From: Rathayibacter sp. VKM Ac-2760
GTDB lineage: Bacteria > Actinomycetota > Actinomycetes > Actinomycetales > Microbacteriaceae
Length of the DNA stretch: 64,000 nt
Assembly: GCF_009834185.1 (NCBI RefSeq)
Contig: NZ_CP047174.1
Location: 1-64,000, forward strand
Reading direction: 5' to 3'
The notes beneath the pieces are model-generated. The model was not told where the DNA came from. It saw only the letters and a list, made by a program, of their open reading frames with translations, and did no database searches. Positions 40,709-49,975 of this stretch are shown here, piece by piece. The position numbers were made by a program, and so were the translations under genes. Position 1 is the stretch's first letter. Every line of letters starts with the position of its first letter.

Positions 40709-41452
40709 TCAGCGCTGCTGCTCGGCCAGCCGCTCCTGCAGGACCTGCACGATGTCATCCCGGTAGATTGCCTTCACCCGATGCCGGACACCCCGGTTGT
40801 ACTCATCGACCAGCGTTTTCAAGTCCCGGGCGTACTCGAACGAGCCACCTCCCGAGAAGTAAGCCCGCACCCACGTCGCCGAATCGACCGGAAGCCCCTC
40901 CCCAGCGAACGCGCGAAGTAACTGCACGACCGCATCCTTGCCGCGCCCGCCACGCAGACCGTTGTTCTCAGCCATCCGGATCATCTCGATGGCCTCGGCT
41001 AGCAGAGGCGCGGTCGGCGCGACCGACGCGCCGGTGTGCAGATTCGTGGCGCCGAGTCCGTCGAGCCACGTCTTGACCAGGTCGTGCTCGTTCCAGATCA
41101 TCACGAATACTCGAGTGAACAACTCGTCGCGAACCATCCGCTGCAGCACCTCGCAGGCGCCGTCCTGCAGCGGATACACCACCGTGATCGGATGCTCGAG
41201 GACGGAGTCTGAGCCGAGTGAGCCACGGACGTTGTCGATCGAGACTACGACGCGGTCCGCCTCCTCCGGCGCAATGAAGCTGATCACCCCCTGATGCCCA
41301 CCCTTCCTACCCGCGACGAGCGCTTCAGCGCGCTCGACAGCGAACATGTAGGGCGAGGCGCCGAGCCAACTCCTGATGACCGCGCTCTGCGGAACCATCG
41401 CCGTCCCGTCCTGGCCCCAGTCCTCACGCACCATGTAGGCAAGCTCTGTCAT
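40709..41452 (-). CDS. Hypothetical 247-residue protein
   Basis: The protein includes AVIRSWLGASPYMFAVERAE, VVVSIDNVRGSLGSDSVLEH, FTRVFVMIWNEHDLVKTWLD and WVRAYFSGGGSFEYARDLKT. It looks globular and soluble with mixed alpha/beta structure. No family is recognised. It lies between a dispersed repeat and the decayed array gene at the edge of the defence region, so a defence-related role is possible but unsupported. Confidence 0.65.
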   Translation of the reverse strand: MTELAYMVREDWGQDGTAMVPQSAVIRSWLGASPYMFAVERAEALVAGRKGGHQGVISFIAPEEADRVVVSIDNVRGSLGSDSVLEHPITVVYPLQDGACEVLQRMVRDELFTRVFVMIWNEHDLVKTWLDGLGATNLHTGASVAPTAPLLAEAIEMIRMAENNGLRGGRGKDAVVQLLRAFAGEGLPVDSATWVRAYFSGGGSFEYARDLKTLVDEYNRGVRHRVKAIYRDDIVQVLQERLAEQQR

Positions 41453-41503
41453 GTGCTGAGCATGACACTCGCCTCCGACAAGCCTTCCGGCTCTCGGGTC
41501 GAG

Positions 41504-41720
41504 CGATCAGCCAGCGGGAGACACGCCATGAGCCAGCGGGCACCTGTACCGAAGACATCACCACGACCACTCACAACTCGAGCATGGAGGACACCAGCCG
41601 GACCGCCCGAAAGGTCGTCATCGTCCGCGCCGGCGGCAACGACCCGGTCGCCGAGCAGACCCCCGCGGTGCACCTGGTCTCTCGAGAGAGCCGCGCGCCA
41701 CGGGCGGGGGTGACGCCCCC
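41504..41720 (+). pseudogene. Decayed copy of the array gene at 28958 with its leader end
   Basis: GATCAGCCAGCGGGAGACAC and the ATG at 41528 match the end of module B and its start. DNA similarity continues through ATCACCACGACCACTCACA and CAGCCGGACCGCCCGAAAGG to about 41700. Small deletions shift the frame, so the original protein cannot be made. This shows that an array unit has been copied or moved more than 12 kb. Confidence 0.85.
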
Positions 41721-41725
41721 CGCCC
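41702..41725. terminator. 9-bp GC hairpin after gajB
   Basis: GGGCGGGGG (41702-41710) pairs with CCCCCGCCC (41717-41725). It lies just beyond the gajB stop and probably ends that operon. Confidence 0.6.
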
Positions 41726-41732
41726 CACTTGC

Positions 41733-43160
41733 TCAGCCTTCGACACGAATTGGCCGAGTTGCGGCAAAACTGCTTGTGTCGGTCACTATTGTCAAGCTGG
41801 TCGAGGCGCGGCTCAGTACGACGTAAAGCTCATGCGCATTATATCCCGCAGGATTCTCCAAGACAGCATGCTCAAATTCTAAGCCTTTAATCAGCAGCGG
41901 CCGCCCGACAATTCGAGATTCCGGGCGGCGCCCGATACGACTCATTCGAGTGCGAACACTGATGACGGCGTCGAGAGCCGATAGATCATCTGTTGCTTCG
42001 CAGAGGCGAAGAGCCTCTAAGACCCCGAACCAGGCCTCCCGCCGATAGAGGCGGAAGGTCGGTAGCCTTCCGATCACAACAAGCGCTAGACGTACCGCTG
42101 CTGGAGTGCTATCTCGAAGAAGACCATTAGTAGCCTGCACAGCTAGCGATATCTCCGATTCTTCCGGGCTACTAATTGGCCTTCCTGCGCTCAGGGAAGT
42201 TCGGTCTTTTAGGGAGAAAACTCCCGCCAGTCCGAATGCGCAGTCGATCGCGAACTGAACCGTGCCCGCCGCAATGTAAGAACTATCGCCAGAATCGACC
42301 ACTTCCGCGAAGGCCCTCAGATGCTTACCCTCAATTTCCTCAATCATTGTGAATGACCCACCTAAACGACGTGCAAGTAGCGCAGCGTCCGACGGCCACC
42401 TCGAAATCGCGACGGTGGTAGCCGGGTGTCGTGGCGATTCGTGGAACGGTGCCAGCCCATCTGATCGAGGCCTTAGCCGAACCGGCGCTCCTTCAAGGTC
42501 GAGTTTTTCACCGTCCAGTAGCGCGCTTCGCGCACCCAGAAGCCACTCGCCAAGCTCTTCGTTTCGGCCCTTCCACCTCCACGCCTGTATATCGATCGGC
42601 ATCCCAGGAAAATGGGGTAGAACCTCGCTGTCCCAGTCGACCGGTTGCGCCGTACCGAAAAAGAACAAGCCCTGCATGCGGTCACCGAGCACGCATGTTG
42701 GTACGGTTGCTGAAAACGCGGCAATAAGCTCGTGCTGCCACAGCTGGCAATCTTGATACTCGTCGACAAGTAACAGGTTGTAACTCGCGCGCAACATCCG
42801 AACAATCGCGGGCGTCTGAACGGCCCTCCGCGCGGCATTATGGTACGCCTGCGATAGCTTCCAGTCGGGCTCGTCACCGACCGAGATACCCGATAGTTGC
42901 GGCATCTTTGAAATCAGGTCAAAGCTCCAACTGTCAATTGTGCGCACGGTCACTGCTTGGACAGGTACCCCGAAGCGCTTGAGGCGGCGTCGAATTACGT
43001 CGACACCGGCATGAGTGTGCGTGAGTACAAGTGATCGATTTCCGTTCAAGGCATGACGTTCGACTAAACGCCCAATGAGTTCTGTTTTGCCTGTCCCTGC
43101 GGGAAGCTCAATAGAGCAGGGCAGTGACGTCAATATCTGCGAAATTTTATCGTCAGTCAT
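41733..43160 (-). CDS. gajB: Gabija protein GajB, UvrD-like helicase
   Basis: The ATG at 43160 overlaps the gajA stop by eight bases and gives 475 residues, close to the about 490 of known GajB. Walker A reads LPAGTGKTELIG, Walker B LLLVDEYQDCQ, and a C-terminal helicase motif LYVVLSRASTSLTIV is present. GajB senses phage DNA ends and supports the GajA nuclease in blocking phage DNA replication. The gene is more AT-rich than its neighbours, consistent with transfer. A TTG twelve bases upstream is the alternative start. Confidence 0.88.
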   Translation of the reverse strand: MTDDKISQILTSLPCSIELPAGTGKTELIGRLVERHALNGNRSLVLTHTHAGVDVIRRRLKRFGVPVQAVTVRTIDSWSFDLISKMPQLSGISVGDEPDWKLSQAYHNAARRAVQTPAIVRMLRASYNLLLVDEYQDCQLWQHELIAAFSATVPTCVLGDRMQGLFFFGTAQPVDWDSEVLPHFPGMPIDIQAWRWKGRNEELGEWLLGARSALLDGEKLDLEGAPVRLRPRSDGLAPFHESPRHPATTVAISRWPSDAALLARRLGGSFTMIEEIEGKHLRAFAEVVDSGDSSYIAAGTVQFAIDCAFGLAGVFSLKDRTSLSAGRPISSPEESEISLAVQATNGLLRDSTPAAVRLALVVIGRLPTFRLYRREAWFGVLEALRLCEATDDLSALDAVISVRTRMSRIGRRPESRIVGRPLLIKGLEFEHAVLENPAGYNAHELYVVLSRASTSLTIVTDTSSFAATRPIRVEG

Positions 43161-44880
43161 CAGCGTACACAAACTCAGTAACGCGCCTTAAACCTATTCG
43201 AAGCTCCCCTTCTGGGAGCTTGTCTCGGTGCGTCCACACGACCTCGCCCAGCCGCATCCCGTGATCCTCGCGCTTGAACCAGCCGATCTTCTTCGCCGCT
43301 GCTCCCAGCGCGGCGCGATAGCCATCGCCTGCCATTTTCGCCCATGTTTCCGGATCTTCATGCGGGAGCTTCGTGCCAACTCGAGCGCTCACGGCATCAG
43401 CGACTGATTCGATTCCTCGATCGTCTATGACGAGCATAACCAGTTCAACAACAGCCTCATCCGGAACGGCAAAGAATATAGTCTCCTCGAGCGCGTGAGG
43501 CTGATCCCACTGGACCACAGTTACCCCCGCGCGAGCTGCTTCTGCAACTCGGTCCGCATTGGATGTGACATCTGCGTCGAGGACCAGCAACGTTCGGTAC
43601 TCGAGGTCGGCAAATGCTCGGGCGCGATCGGGAGCCTGTGAATCTCCGCCTCCATTCGTCACCGTCGTTCCAGTTATAACCGATGTTGTATTTGCCGTCG
43701 CGAGCCGTTCTCGGTCGAGGGCGATTAAGATCGAGCGAAGGAAGCCAACCTCAGTTGCCCCTTCCCCGACTACGACTCGACGGGCAAGGAGTGCGGATGG
43801 CGCGGCGCGGACGATGCCTTGAACTGTTTCAGCGTCAGCGTCTACGAGATCTTTCGGTACGGCGGTGACGGTTGTCATGCCATTTGTTGACCGTACAACG
43901 AAAAGTTGTTGCGAGGTCAGTGCTTCGACAACCAGTGGCGAATGGGTCGTGAATATTACTTGAATCTGCTCGGCTTCGGTTTGGCGAAGCAGATGGCGAA
44001 TTAGATTTGCGAGACGATGTGGATCAAGTCCGCTCTCAAGTTCATCAATGGATACCATCGACCGTCCGGCCAAGGCATTCTCTTGAATGGACAGGCTAAG
44101 AAGTCGGCGTGAGCCCAGGCCGAATTGAGACAATGGTATGTCGCCATCGTGGAGCATGAGAGCCGCGCTGCCGGCACCAAAGGCGGGATCAAGGCCGGGG
44201 CGGAGATCGCTAAATGTCGCAGCGCCGAGCTTTCGCGATTCCGTTTGTGCAATGCTCGCCGCGTCGTGTAGGGGTGTTCCTGTAAGTGCTCGGACAGCCT
44301 CGCGCGCCTGCCGTTGCGCCGCGGTGAGTGCATGTGACGCGCCTGACTGAGACTGGGTCATTGTTGTTAGTGCCGAACCGCGTCCCCATCTGAGGTTCTG
44401 ACCCGAACCTTCACCAACGCGAAAGTAGCCGAGTCGAGCACGTTCGGAAGCGGTCATACGCTCACCTACTTGCTCACTTGGTCGGACGACTTCCCATACT
44501 GGCTCAAGATCCGCGTTGACGGTAAGTCGAATGATTAGGCACTCTTCGACATCGGCTTCATCTACTGGATCGTGCGTCAGGGTGTTATCGGGATAAATTC
44601 CACTGCGGTTCTTGCCGTGAGCGCGCTCGTCTACGAGCGCGTCGGGTAGGTCGACGACGACCGCTTCGATGACAATAGAAGAATTTGTTTCGTTGTTATA
44701 AAAGTCCGCATCAGTAAACGTCACGTTATAGCGCGGGGTCAGGACGAGGCCGATCGCATCAAGGATTGTCGTCTTTGTGCTGTCACCCGAGCCCACAAGA
44801 GCAATGAACGAGGCGCTCAAGTCGAGGTTTGCTTGCTTGATCCCGCGGAAGTTTTCAACGCGAAGCGTTCTTAGACGCAC
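43153..44880 (-). CDS. gajA: Gabija protein GajA, OLD-family ATPase-nuclease
   Basis: The 575 residues match GajA in length (about 578) and layout. The ABC-type ATPase domain (about 1-340) starts LRVENFRGIKQANLDL, with Walker B MVSIDELESGLDPHRL and TTHSPLVVEAL. The TOPRIM domain follows with VVGEGATEVGFLRSI and the metal-binding LVLDADV. The P-loop reads LVGSGDSTKTTIL, with threonine where most have glycine. GajA cuts DNA when nucleotide levels fall during infection. It starts at a GTG and lies 278 bases from the resolvase gene, on the opposite strand. Confidence 0.9.
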   Translation of the reverse strand: MRLRTLRVENFRGIKQANLDLSASFIALVGSGDSTKTTILDAIGLVLTPRYNVTFTDADFYNNETNSSIVIEAVVVDLPDALVDERAHGKNRSGIYPDNTLTHDPVDEADVEECLIIRLTVNADLEPVWEVVRPSEQVGERMTASERARLGYFRVGEGSGQNLRWGRGSALTTMTQSQSGASHALTAAQRQAREAVRALTGTPLHDAASIAQTESRKLGAATFSDLRPGLDPAFGAGSAALMLHDGDIPLSQFGLGSRRLLSLSIQENALAGRSMVSIDELESGLDPHRLANLIRHLLRQTEAEQIQVIFTTHSPLVVEALTSQQLFVVRSTNGMTTVTAVPKDLVDADAETVQGIVRAAPSALLARRVVVGEGATEVGFLRSILIALDRERLATANTTSVITGTTVTNGGGDSQAPDRARAFADLEYRTLLVLDADVTSNADRVAEAARAGVTVVQWDQPHALEETIFFAVPDEAVVELVMLVIDDRGIESVADAVSARVGTKLPHEDPETWAKMAGDGYRAALGAAAKKIGWFKREDHGMRLGEVVWTHRDKLPEGELRIGLRRVTEFVYADD

Positions 44881-45039
44881 GTGAGCGACCCTTCATCATG
44901 GCCACGCTGGGGCGTGCGGCTCGTTGATCAGGATACGAATCAGAGTCAAGGCTCGCCGACTCGCCCCTCCGGCCGGGCCGAAAAAGCGTGAATTGCGCTA
45001 TGCCTCAAAAAACATTAGCTTTACGAGACGACGAGGGAG

Positions 45040-45158
45040 GAGCGGTTCGCGGCTGAGTTCAGCCGGAACGGCGGGTGTTTCGCTGTCTTGGTAACTCGTC
45101 TTGTAGCAGTTCGTCTCAGCGGGCTGCCTGGAGGGACTTTCCGAGTCAGAATGTACTC
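45040..45158 (+). other. Probable res/crossover region upstream of the resolvase
   Basis: The 119 bases before the resolvase are AT/GC mixed and contain several short half-site-like repeats. The segment at 45057-45090 is similar (26 of 34 positions) to 24931-24964. Subsites cannot be fixed by eye. Confidence 0.4.
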
Positions 45159-45770
45159 GTGAGGCTTCTCGGATATACGCGTGTGAGTACGTCGGGTCAG
45201 GACGCGCAGTTGCAGGTCGATGCGCTCTTGGCGGCCGGCGTGCAGAAGCGCGACGTGTTCGCGGACGTGACGTCCGGCAGTAAGACTGCGATCGAGCGGC
45301 GCGGGATGAAAGAGCTGCTCGAGTACGCCGAAGAGGGCGACACTGTCGTCGTCTGGCGAGTGGACCGTCTCGGCCGGTCACTGATCGACGTCTTGAACAC
45401 GGTGAACCTACTGCGTGAGCGCGGGGTGCACGTCCGATCGATCTCCGATGGGATCGACCCGTCGACGTCGACGGGCCGGCTGATGCTGAACATGCTCGCC
45501 ACACTCGCTGAGTACGAGCGGGAGCTCATCGTCGAGCGGGTCAATGCCGGGATCGCCGCGGCTCGTGCGAGCGGAACGCGCTTCGGCCGTCCTCTGTCGG
45601 ATCCTGCAGTGGTCGCGGACAAGCTCGCGATCGCCGCGGACGCGCGTGCGCGTGGGCGCACTGCTGAGGATGCTGCTCGTCTGGTCGGGTGGAGTCGTGC
45701 GTCGCTCTATCGCCATCAGGCGGATGCCGCTCGTCGCGCAGCTGCGAAAGAGCAGGCAGCGTCTGGGTAG
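45159..45770 (+). CDS. Serine resolvase/invertase-family recombinase
   Basis: From the GTG at 45159 the protein has 203 residues. The catalytic domain has LGYTRVSTSGQDAQLQ with the active Ser10, VVVWRVDRLGRSLID and the E helix LATLAEYERELIVERVNAGI. The C-terminal helix-turn-helix is GRTAEDAARLVGWSRASLYR. It is a Tn3-type resolvase or plasmid multimer resolution enzyme. The 44881-45158 interval probably holds its res site. No transposase is adjacent. Confidence 0.9.
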   Translation: MRLLGYTRVSTSGQDAQLQVDALLAAGVQKRDVFADVTSGSKTAIERRGMKELLEYAEEGDTVVVWRVDRLGRSLIDVLNTVNLLRERGVHVRSISDGIDPSTSTGRLMLNMLATLAEYERELIVERVNAGIAAARASGTRFGRPLSDPAVVADKLAIAADARARGRTAEDAARLVGWSRASLYRHQADAARRAAAKEQAASG

Positions 45771-45968
45771 CGGATCGCTCAGCCGAGCAGTTCAGCCGCA
45801 GCTGCGGACGGAGTGTGCCCGAGGCTTCGGTGGCGTCGTCCGAAGTCGGGGGATTCGTGGCCCTGGGTGAGGGGCGCGGTCGGGGCGGGTTCCTGAGACT
45901 GGGGGCATCGCTTCGATCGAGGTGATGACCGGGAGTTTTCCACTCCATCCCAGTGAGGGAGCACCACC

Positions 45969-46811
45969 ATGTCCGTAATCACCGTCGGCACCGAGAACAG
46001 CACGTCCATCGATCTCTACTACGAGGACCACGGGTCGGGGCAGCCCGTCGTCCTGATCCACGGCTATCCGCTGAACGGTGCGTCGTGGATGCCTCAGACC
46101 CGCGCGCTTCTCGCGGCGGGGTACCGGGTCATCACCTATGACCGCCGTGGGTTCGGCCGGTCCAGCCAGCCCAGCGTCGGCTACGACTACGACACGTTTG
46201 CGGCGGATCTGGACGTCGTGCTGACGACCCTCGATCTGAGCGACGTCCTCCTCGTCGGATTCTCGATGGGAACCGGTGAGGTCGGCCGCTACACGGCGAC
46301 GTACGGCACCGACCGGCTCGCGAAGATCGCCTTCCTCGCGCCGATCGAGCCGTTCCTGCTCCGGACCGACGACAACCCGGCAGGCGTTCCCCAGGAGGTC
46401 TTCGACGGGATCGTCACAGCCGCGAAGGACGACCCGTACGCGTTCTACTCGTCGTTCTACGAGAACTTCTACAACCTCGACGAGAACCTCGGCTCCCGCG
46501 TCAGCCCGGAGGTCGTCACCGCGAGCTGGAACGTCGCGACGGCCGCCTCGCTGCGCGCGGCCTGGGCGGTCGTGCCGTCCTGGTACGAGGACTTCCGCGC
46601 CGACATCGTGAAGATCCGCGCGAGCGGCGTCCGCAGCCTCATCATGCAGGGCACCCTCGACCGCATCCTGCCGATCGACGCGAGCGGTCGGCCGTTCCAC
46701 GCGGCGTTCCCCGAGAGCGACTACATCGAGATCGAGGGCGCCCCGCACGGCTTCGGCTGGACCCACTCCGCCGAGGTGAACGACCACCTGCTCCGCTACC
46801 TCGCGTCCTGA
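45969..46811 (+). CDS. Alpha/beta hydrolase, non-haem chloroperoxidase type
   Basis: The 280 residues carry VVLIHGYPLNGASWMPQ (oxyanion loop), nucleophile GFSMGTGE (Ser99), and a C-terminal histidine in EGAPHGFGWTH. IMQGTLDRILPID supplies the acid. This matches the cofactor-free haloperoxidase/esterase group. It leads a plus-strand group with an SDR and two SnoaL-like proteins, possibly a small detoxification pathway. Confidence 0.88.
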   Translation: MSVITVGTENSTSIDLYYEDHGSGQPVVLIHGYPLNGASWMPQTRALLAAGYRVITYDRRGFGRSSQPSVGYDYDTFAADLDVVLTTLDLSDVLLVGFSMGTGEVGRYTATYGTDRLAKIAFLAPIEPFLLRTDDNPAGVPQEVFDGIVTAAKDDPYAFYSSFYENFYNLDENLGSRVSPEVVTASWNVATAASLRAAWAVVPSWYEDFRADIVKIRASGVRSLIMQGTLDRILPIDASGRPFHAAFPESDYIEIEGAPHGFGWTHSAEVNDHLLRYLAS

Positions 46812-46844
46812 CCGACCCGATCAGAGAGTGAGGAAGGCTGAATC

Positions 46845-47690
46845 ATGAGCGCATGGATCATCACCGGTGCCACGTCCGGCATCGGGCGCGCAGTGACCGA
46901 GAAGCTTCTCGCAGGAGGGCACCAGGTCGCCGCACTGGCACGCAACGCGGAAGCACTCACCATGCTGGAGCGTCAGCATTCCGGTCGCCTGTGGTCGATC
47001 CACGTGGACGTGACGGACACCCCAGCGCTGCGTGACGCAGTCGATGAGGCCTTCCTCGCCCTGGGGCGGATCGACGTGGTCTTCTCCAACGCCGGCTCGG
47101 GAGCATTCGGTGCCGCGGAGGAGCTCGATGACGCCGTCATCGACCAGCAGATCGCCCTGAACATGCTCGCGCCCATCCAACTGATCCGAGCGGTGCTGCC
47201 CTACCTGCGCGAGCAGGGCGGAGGCCGCATCCTCCAGATGTCGACCATGGGCGGGCAGATCACGACGACCGGGGGCAGCATGTACCACGCGTCGAAGTGG
47301 GGGATCGAGGGCTTCACCGAATCGGTGATGACCGAGGTCGCGGACTTCGGCATCGGCGTCACCCTGATCGAGCCCGGAAACGTCAGAACCGCCTTCGGCG
47401 CCGCGCTCACCGTGGCCGCTGCGCTCCCCGCCTACGCCGACACGACGGTGGGGCAGGTCCGTCGACACATCGACGCCGCCGGCGGCAATCTCACCGCCAC
47501 GGCCCTCGGCGACCCTGACCGAGTCGCGGACCAGATCATCGCCGCCGCCGCGCAGACACCAGCACCCAGGCGGGTCATCCTTGGCAGCGATGCGGTGACC
47601 GCCATCCGTGCAGCCCTGGAACTACGCCTCCGAGAACTCGACGCCGGCCAAGCGGTATCGGCCAGCACCGACCTCCCCTCCGGCACCTGA
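46845..47690 (+). CDS. Short-chain dehydrogenase/reductase
   Basis: The 281 residues have the NAD(P) loop ITGATSGIGRAV, SNAGSGAFG, catalytic Ser in QMSTMGGQI and the YHASKWGIEGF active site. GNVRTAF follows. The arginine after the glycine loop region (ALARNAEAL) suggests NADPH use. The substrate is unknown. It lies 33 bases after the hydrolase. Confidence 0.9.
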   Translation: MSAWIITGATSGIGRAVTEKLLAGGHQVAALARNAEALTMLERQHSGRLWSIHVDVTDTPALRDAVDEAFLALGRIDVVFSNAGSGAFGAAEELDDAVIDQQIALNMLAPIQLIRAVLPYLREQGGGRILQMSTMGGQITTTGGSMYHASKWGIEGFTESVMTEVADFGIGVTLIEPGNVRTAFGAALTVAAALPAYADTTVGQVRRHIDAAGGNLTATALGDPDRVADQIIAAAAQTPAPRRVILGSDAVTAIRAALELRLRELDAGQAVSASTDLPSGT

Positions 47691-47741
47691 CGCTCCCGCG
47701 AGCGCCCCGCACGCATACCTCCACAGGAAAGAAGGATCACC

Positions 47742-48146
47742 ATGTCGACCCCATCAACACTGACCACCGCCCGCGATTTCTGGGAGAGCTGGGGGCGTGG
47801 TGATCTGAACACCACCTGGAGCGACTTCGTCTCGGACGACATCGTCATCCACCCCTCCTCCGGATACGAGTTCACGCGCGAGAGCTGGCGGGAGGCCGAC
47901 CAGGCTCTCCACGACTCCTTCGACGACGTGCAGCTGCAGATCCTCGACCAGATCGCGGACGGCGACAAGGTCGCCACCCGCTGGTCCGTGACCGGGCGCC
48001 AGCACAGCGAGTTCTTCGGCGTTCCGTCCACGGGAAAGACCGCCACCCTGACCGCGACCGTCTTCGAACGCGTCGAGGACGGGAAGATCGCCGAGCACTG
48101 GGCCGAGGTGGGAGTTCCCCAGTTCCTCCAGCAGCTCTCCGCATAG
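47742..48146 (+). CDS. SnoaL-like (NTF2-fold) protein, SnoaL_3 type
   Basis: The 134 residues match the polyketide-cyclase-like SnoaL family: FVSDDIVIHPSSGYEFTRES, VQLQILDQIADGDKVATRW and FERVEDGKIAEHWAEV. Such domains act as small hydrolases, isomerases or binding proteins. It is in the operon of the hydrolase and SDR genes. Confidence 0.85.
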   Translation: MSTPSTLTTARDFWESWGRGDLNTTWSDFVSDDIVIHPSSGYEFTRESWREADQALHDSFDDVQLQILDQIADGDKVATRWSVTGRQHSEFFGVPSTGKTATLTATVFERVEDGKIAEHWAEVGVPQFLQQLSA

Positions 48147-48179
48147 CTCGAGACCCGCCTACAGGAAGCACGGACCACC

Positions 48180-48635
48180 ATGTCGAAAGCCCATTTCAAC
48201 GATCTCGGCGAGCTCGATGACCTCGTCACCTTCGCCGACTACGCCGAGCTCACCCGCCTCGCCCTCGAGGTCGCCTGGCGGGTCGACAACGGCCAAGCGG
48301 TGACCCTGCCCGACCTCTTCACCGAAGACGGATCCATCGCCACACTCGGCGAACCCCACGTCGGGCACGACGCCATCCGATCCTGGGGTCTGATGATGGA
48401 CACGGACAGCCCCATCCCCGGTGTGCGCCACGTTCTCACGAACTTCCGCTTCACCGGCAGCGGCCCCGCCACCGCCATGGGGACGATGTACATCACCGCC
48501 TACCTCGACGGCGCTCCCGCCGGGCAGCGCACACTGCCCTTCGCGATGGGCCTCGGGACCGATCACTACCGCCGCACCTCGAACGGATGGAAGGTCGCCT
48601 CACGCGGCTTCGATCCGTACTTCCTCCGCGAATAG
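48180..48635 (+). CDS. SnoaL-like (NTF2-fold) protein, SnoaL_4 type
   Basis: The 151 residues include LTRLALEVAWRVDNGQAVTL, LFTEDGSIATLGEPHVGHDA and VRHVLTNFRFTGSGPATAMG, typical of SnoaL_4 domains. It is the last gene of the group. A strong bidirectional terminator follows 11 bases after the stop. Confidence 0.83.
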   Translation: MSKAHFNDLGELDDLVTFADYAELTRLALEVAWRVDNGQAVTLPDLFTEDGSIATLGEPHVGHDAIRSWGLMMDTDSPIPGVRHVLTNFRFTGSGPATAMGTMYITAYLDGAPAGQRTLPFAMGLGTDHYRRTSNGWKVASRGFDPYFLRE

Positions 48636-48646
48636 AGCTCACCCCC

Positions 48647-48683
48647 CTCCGACCCGCACCGGCTCACACGGTGCGGGTCGGAG
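48647..48683. terminator. 15-bp hairpin terminator between convergent genes
   Basis: CTCCGACCCGCACCG (48647-48661) pairs perfectly with 48669-48683. The right arm lies within the last codons of the GlxA-type gene, whose stop codon is in the loop. It should serve both genes. Confidence 0.88.
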
Positions 48684-49653
48684 CGCTCGCCCTGCCCCTC
48701 GTGGAGGAGAACCGGTGCTGATACTTCGAGGGGGGAATGGATACGTGGGTGATGAACGCCCGGCGGAGCGATTCGGACGAGACGAACCCCGAATCCTCCG
48801 CCACCCGCGTGACGCTGTGGCCCATGTCCAGCAGCGACTTGGCCTTGTCCAGTCGCACCAGCTCCACGTACTTGCTGGGACTCATCGACAGCTCGTCACG
48901 GAACAACCGCGAGAGGTGGCGCGGACTCACACGCGCGAGCGCGGCCATGCTGCTCGCCGTGTGCTCACCGGCCGGGTCCGCTGTGATCGCGTTCACGACG
49001 CCCTGCAACAGCGATCCCTCTCCCACCGGGACGATCAGACTGTCGGCGAACTGCGTCTGGCCACCCTCCCGTCGCAGGTACACGACCAGGGCGCGAGCGA
49101 CCTGCCGAGCGACATCGACTCCTTCGTCCTGCTCGAGAAGAGTCAACGCCAGATCGATCCCCGCCGTGACGCCGGCCGACGAGTGCGTGGAACCGTCCTG
49201 GACGACGATCGCGTCGGCCTCGACCTGAATCGAGGGATAGCGCTTGGCGAGCTCTCTCGCGTGATGCCAGTGAGTGGTCGCCCTCTTGCCGTCCAGGAGA
49301 CCCGCCGCCGCGAGCACGAAAGCACCCGTGCAGATCGACGCAGTGCGAGACGCTCGGTGCGACATGCTGAACGCCGCCGACGCCAGATCGTCGGTGACCT
49401 CGTTCGCGGGGAACGTCTCACCACCGGTCACGATCATCGTGTCGAACGCTTCTGCCGATGTCGCCGCAGCATCCACCGGGATCCGCATCCCGAGAGACGT
49501 TCGGACATCCCGTCCGTCCACCGAGACCAGGCCGACCCGGTAATCGGCGCCGAAGTGATTGGCCTCCCCGAAGACCTCGGTGGGGCCCGCCAGGTCGAGG
49601 AGCTTCATGCCGTCGAAGACGAGGACGCCTACTCGATGGATGGGATTCGACAT
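48664..49653 (-). CDS. GlxA-family transcriptional regulator (DJ-1/PfpI + AraC HTH)
   Basis: The 329 residues have an N-terminal DJ-1/PfpI domain (HRVGVLVFDGMKLLDLAGPT, with the nucleophile-elbow region ASICTGAFVLAAAGLL) and a C-terminal AraC-type pair of helix-turn-helices (ARVSPRHLSRLFRDELSMSP, VTRVAEDSGFVSSESLRRAF). It probably controls the neighbouring hydrolase-SDR-SnoaL genes. The inducer is unknown. Confidence 0.92.
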   Translation of the reverse strand: MSNPIHRVGVLVFDGMKLLDLAGPTEVFGEANHFGADYRVGLVSVDGRDVRTSLGMRIPVDAAATSAEAFDTMIVTGGETFPANEVTDDLASAAFSMSHRASRTASICTGAFVLAAAGLLDGKRATTHWHHARELAKRYPSIQVEADAIVVQDGSTHSSAGVTAGIDLALTLLEQDEGVDVARQVARALVVYLRREGGQTQFADSLIVPVGEGSLLQGVVNAITADPAGEHTASSMAALARVSPRHLSRLFRDELSMSPSKYVELVRLDKAKSLLDMGHSVTRVAEDSGFVSSESLRRAFITHVSIPPSKYQHRFSSTRGRASAPTRTV

Positions 49654-49812
49654 GGTCGGCCTCTCCGTGCTCGCTGGATCGTGCAGCGCGATACAGCCGA
49701 TGCGTCACACTCGGTACGCGAACGAGCCCGGTGGCTCGAGTAAAGCACGCCTGCAGACTCGCCGCCCCGTCATCACATGGCCTCTCGAACACCCGATCTA
49801 AGAAGGAAGGGC

Positions 49813-49968
49813 TCAGCGTTCGACGGTGCCGCGCACGGAACTCGTCGCGTCGGACCAGTCGGCACGTCCCAGGTCGGCAACCTCATCGCCGACGGCAGTC
49901 GCGGTGAGCTGGTACCAGTGGCCGCTCGCGTTGACGCGCCACTGTTCCTGCAGGGAGCAGAGGACTAG
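49813..49968 (-). pseudogene. C-terminal remnant of an unknown protein
   Basis: One minus-strand frame reads EQWRVNASGHWYQLTATAVG and ends VRGTVER before a stop. It has good protein character but no start. It is cut at the dispersed repeat R3, which suggests loss of the 5' part. The rest of 49654-50063 has no gene. Confidence 0.35.
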
Positions 49969-49975
49969 CTGCGTT

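Noticed and set aside
49777..49968. 63-residue plus-strand reading
   Set aside because: The opposite strand gives a better protein pattern (remnant at 49813), and no ribosome site is present.
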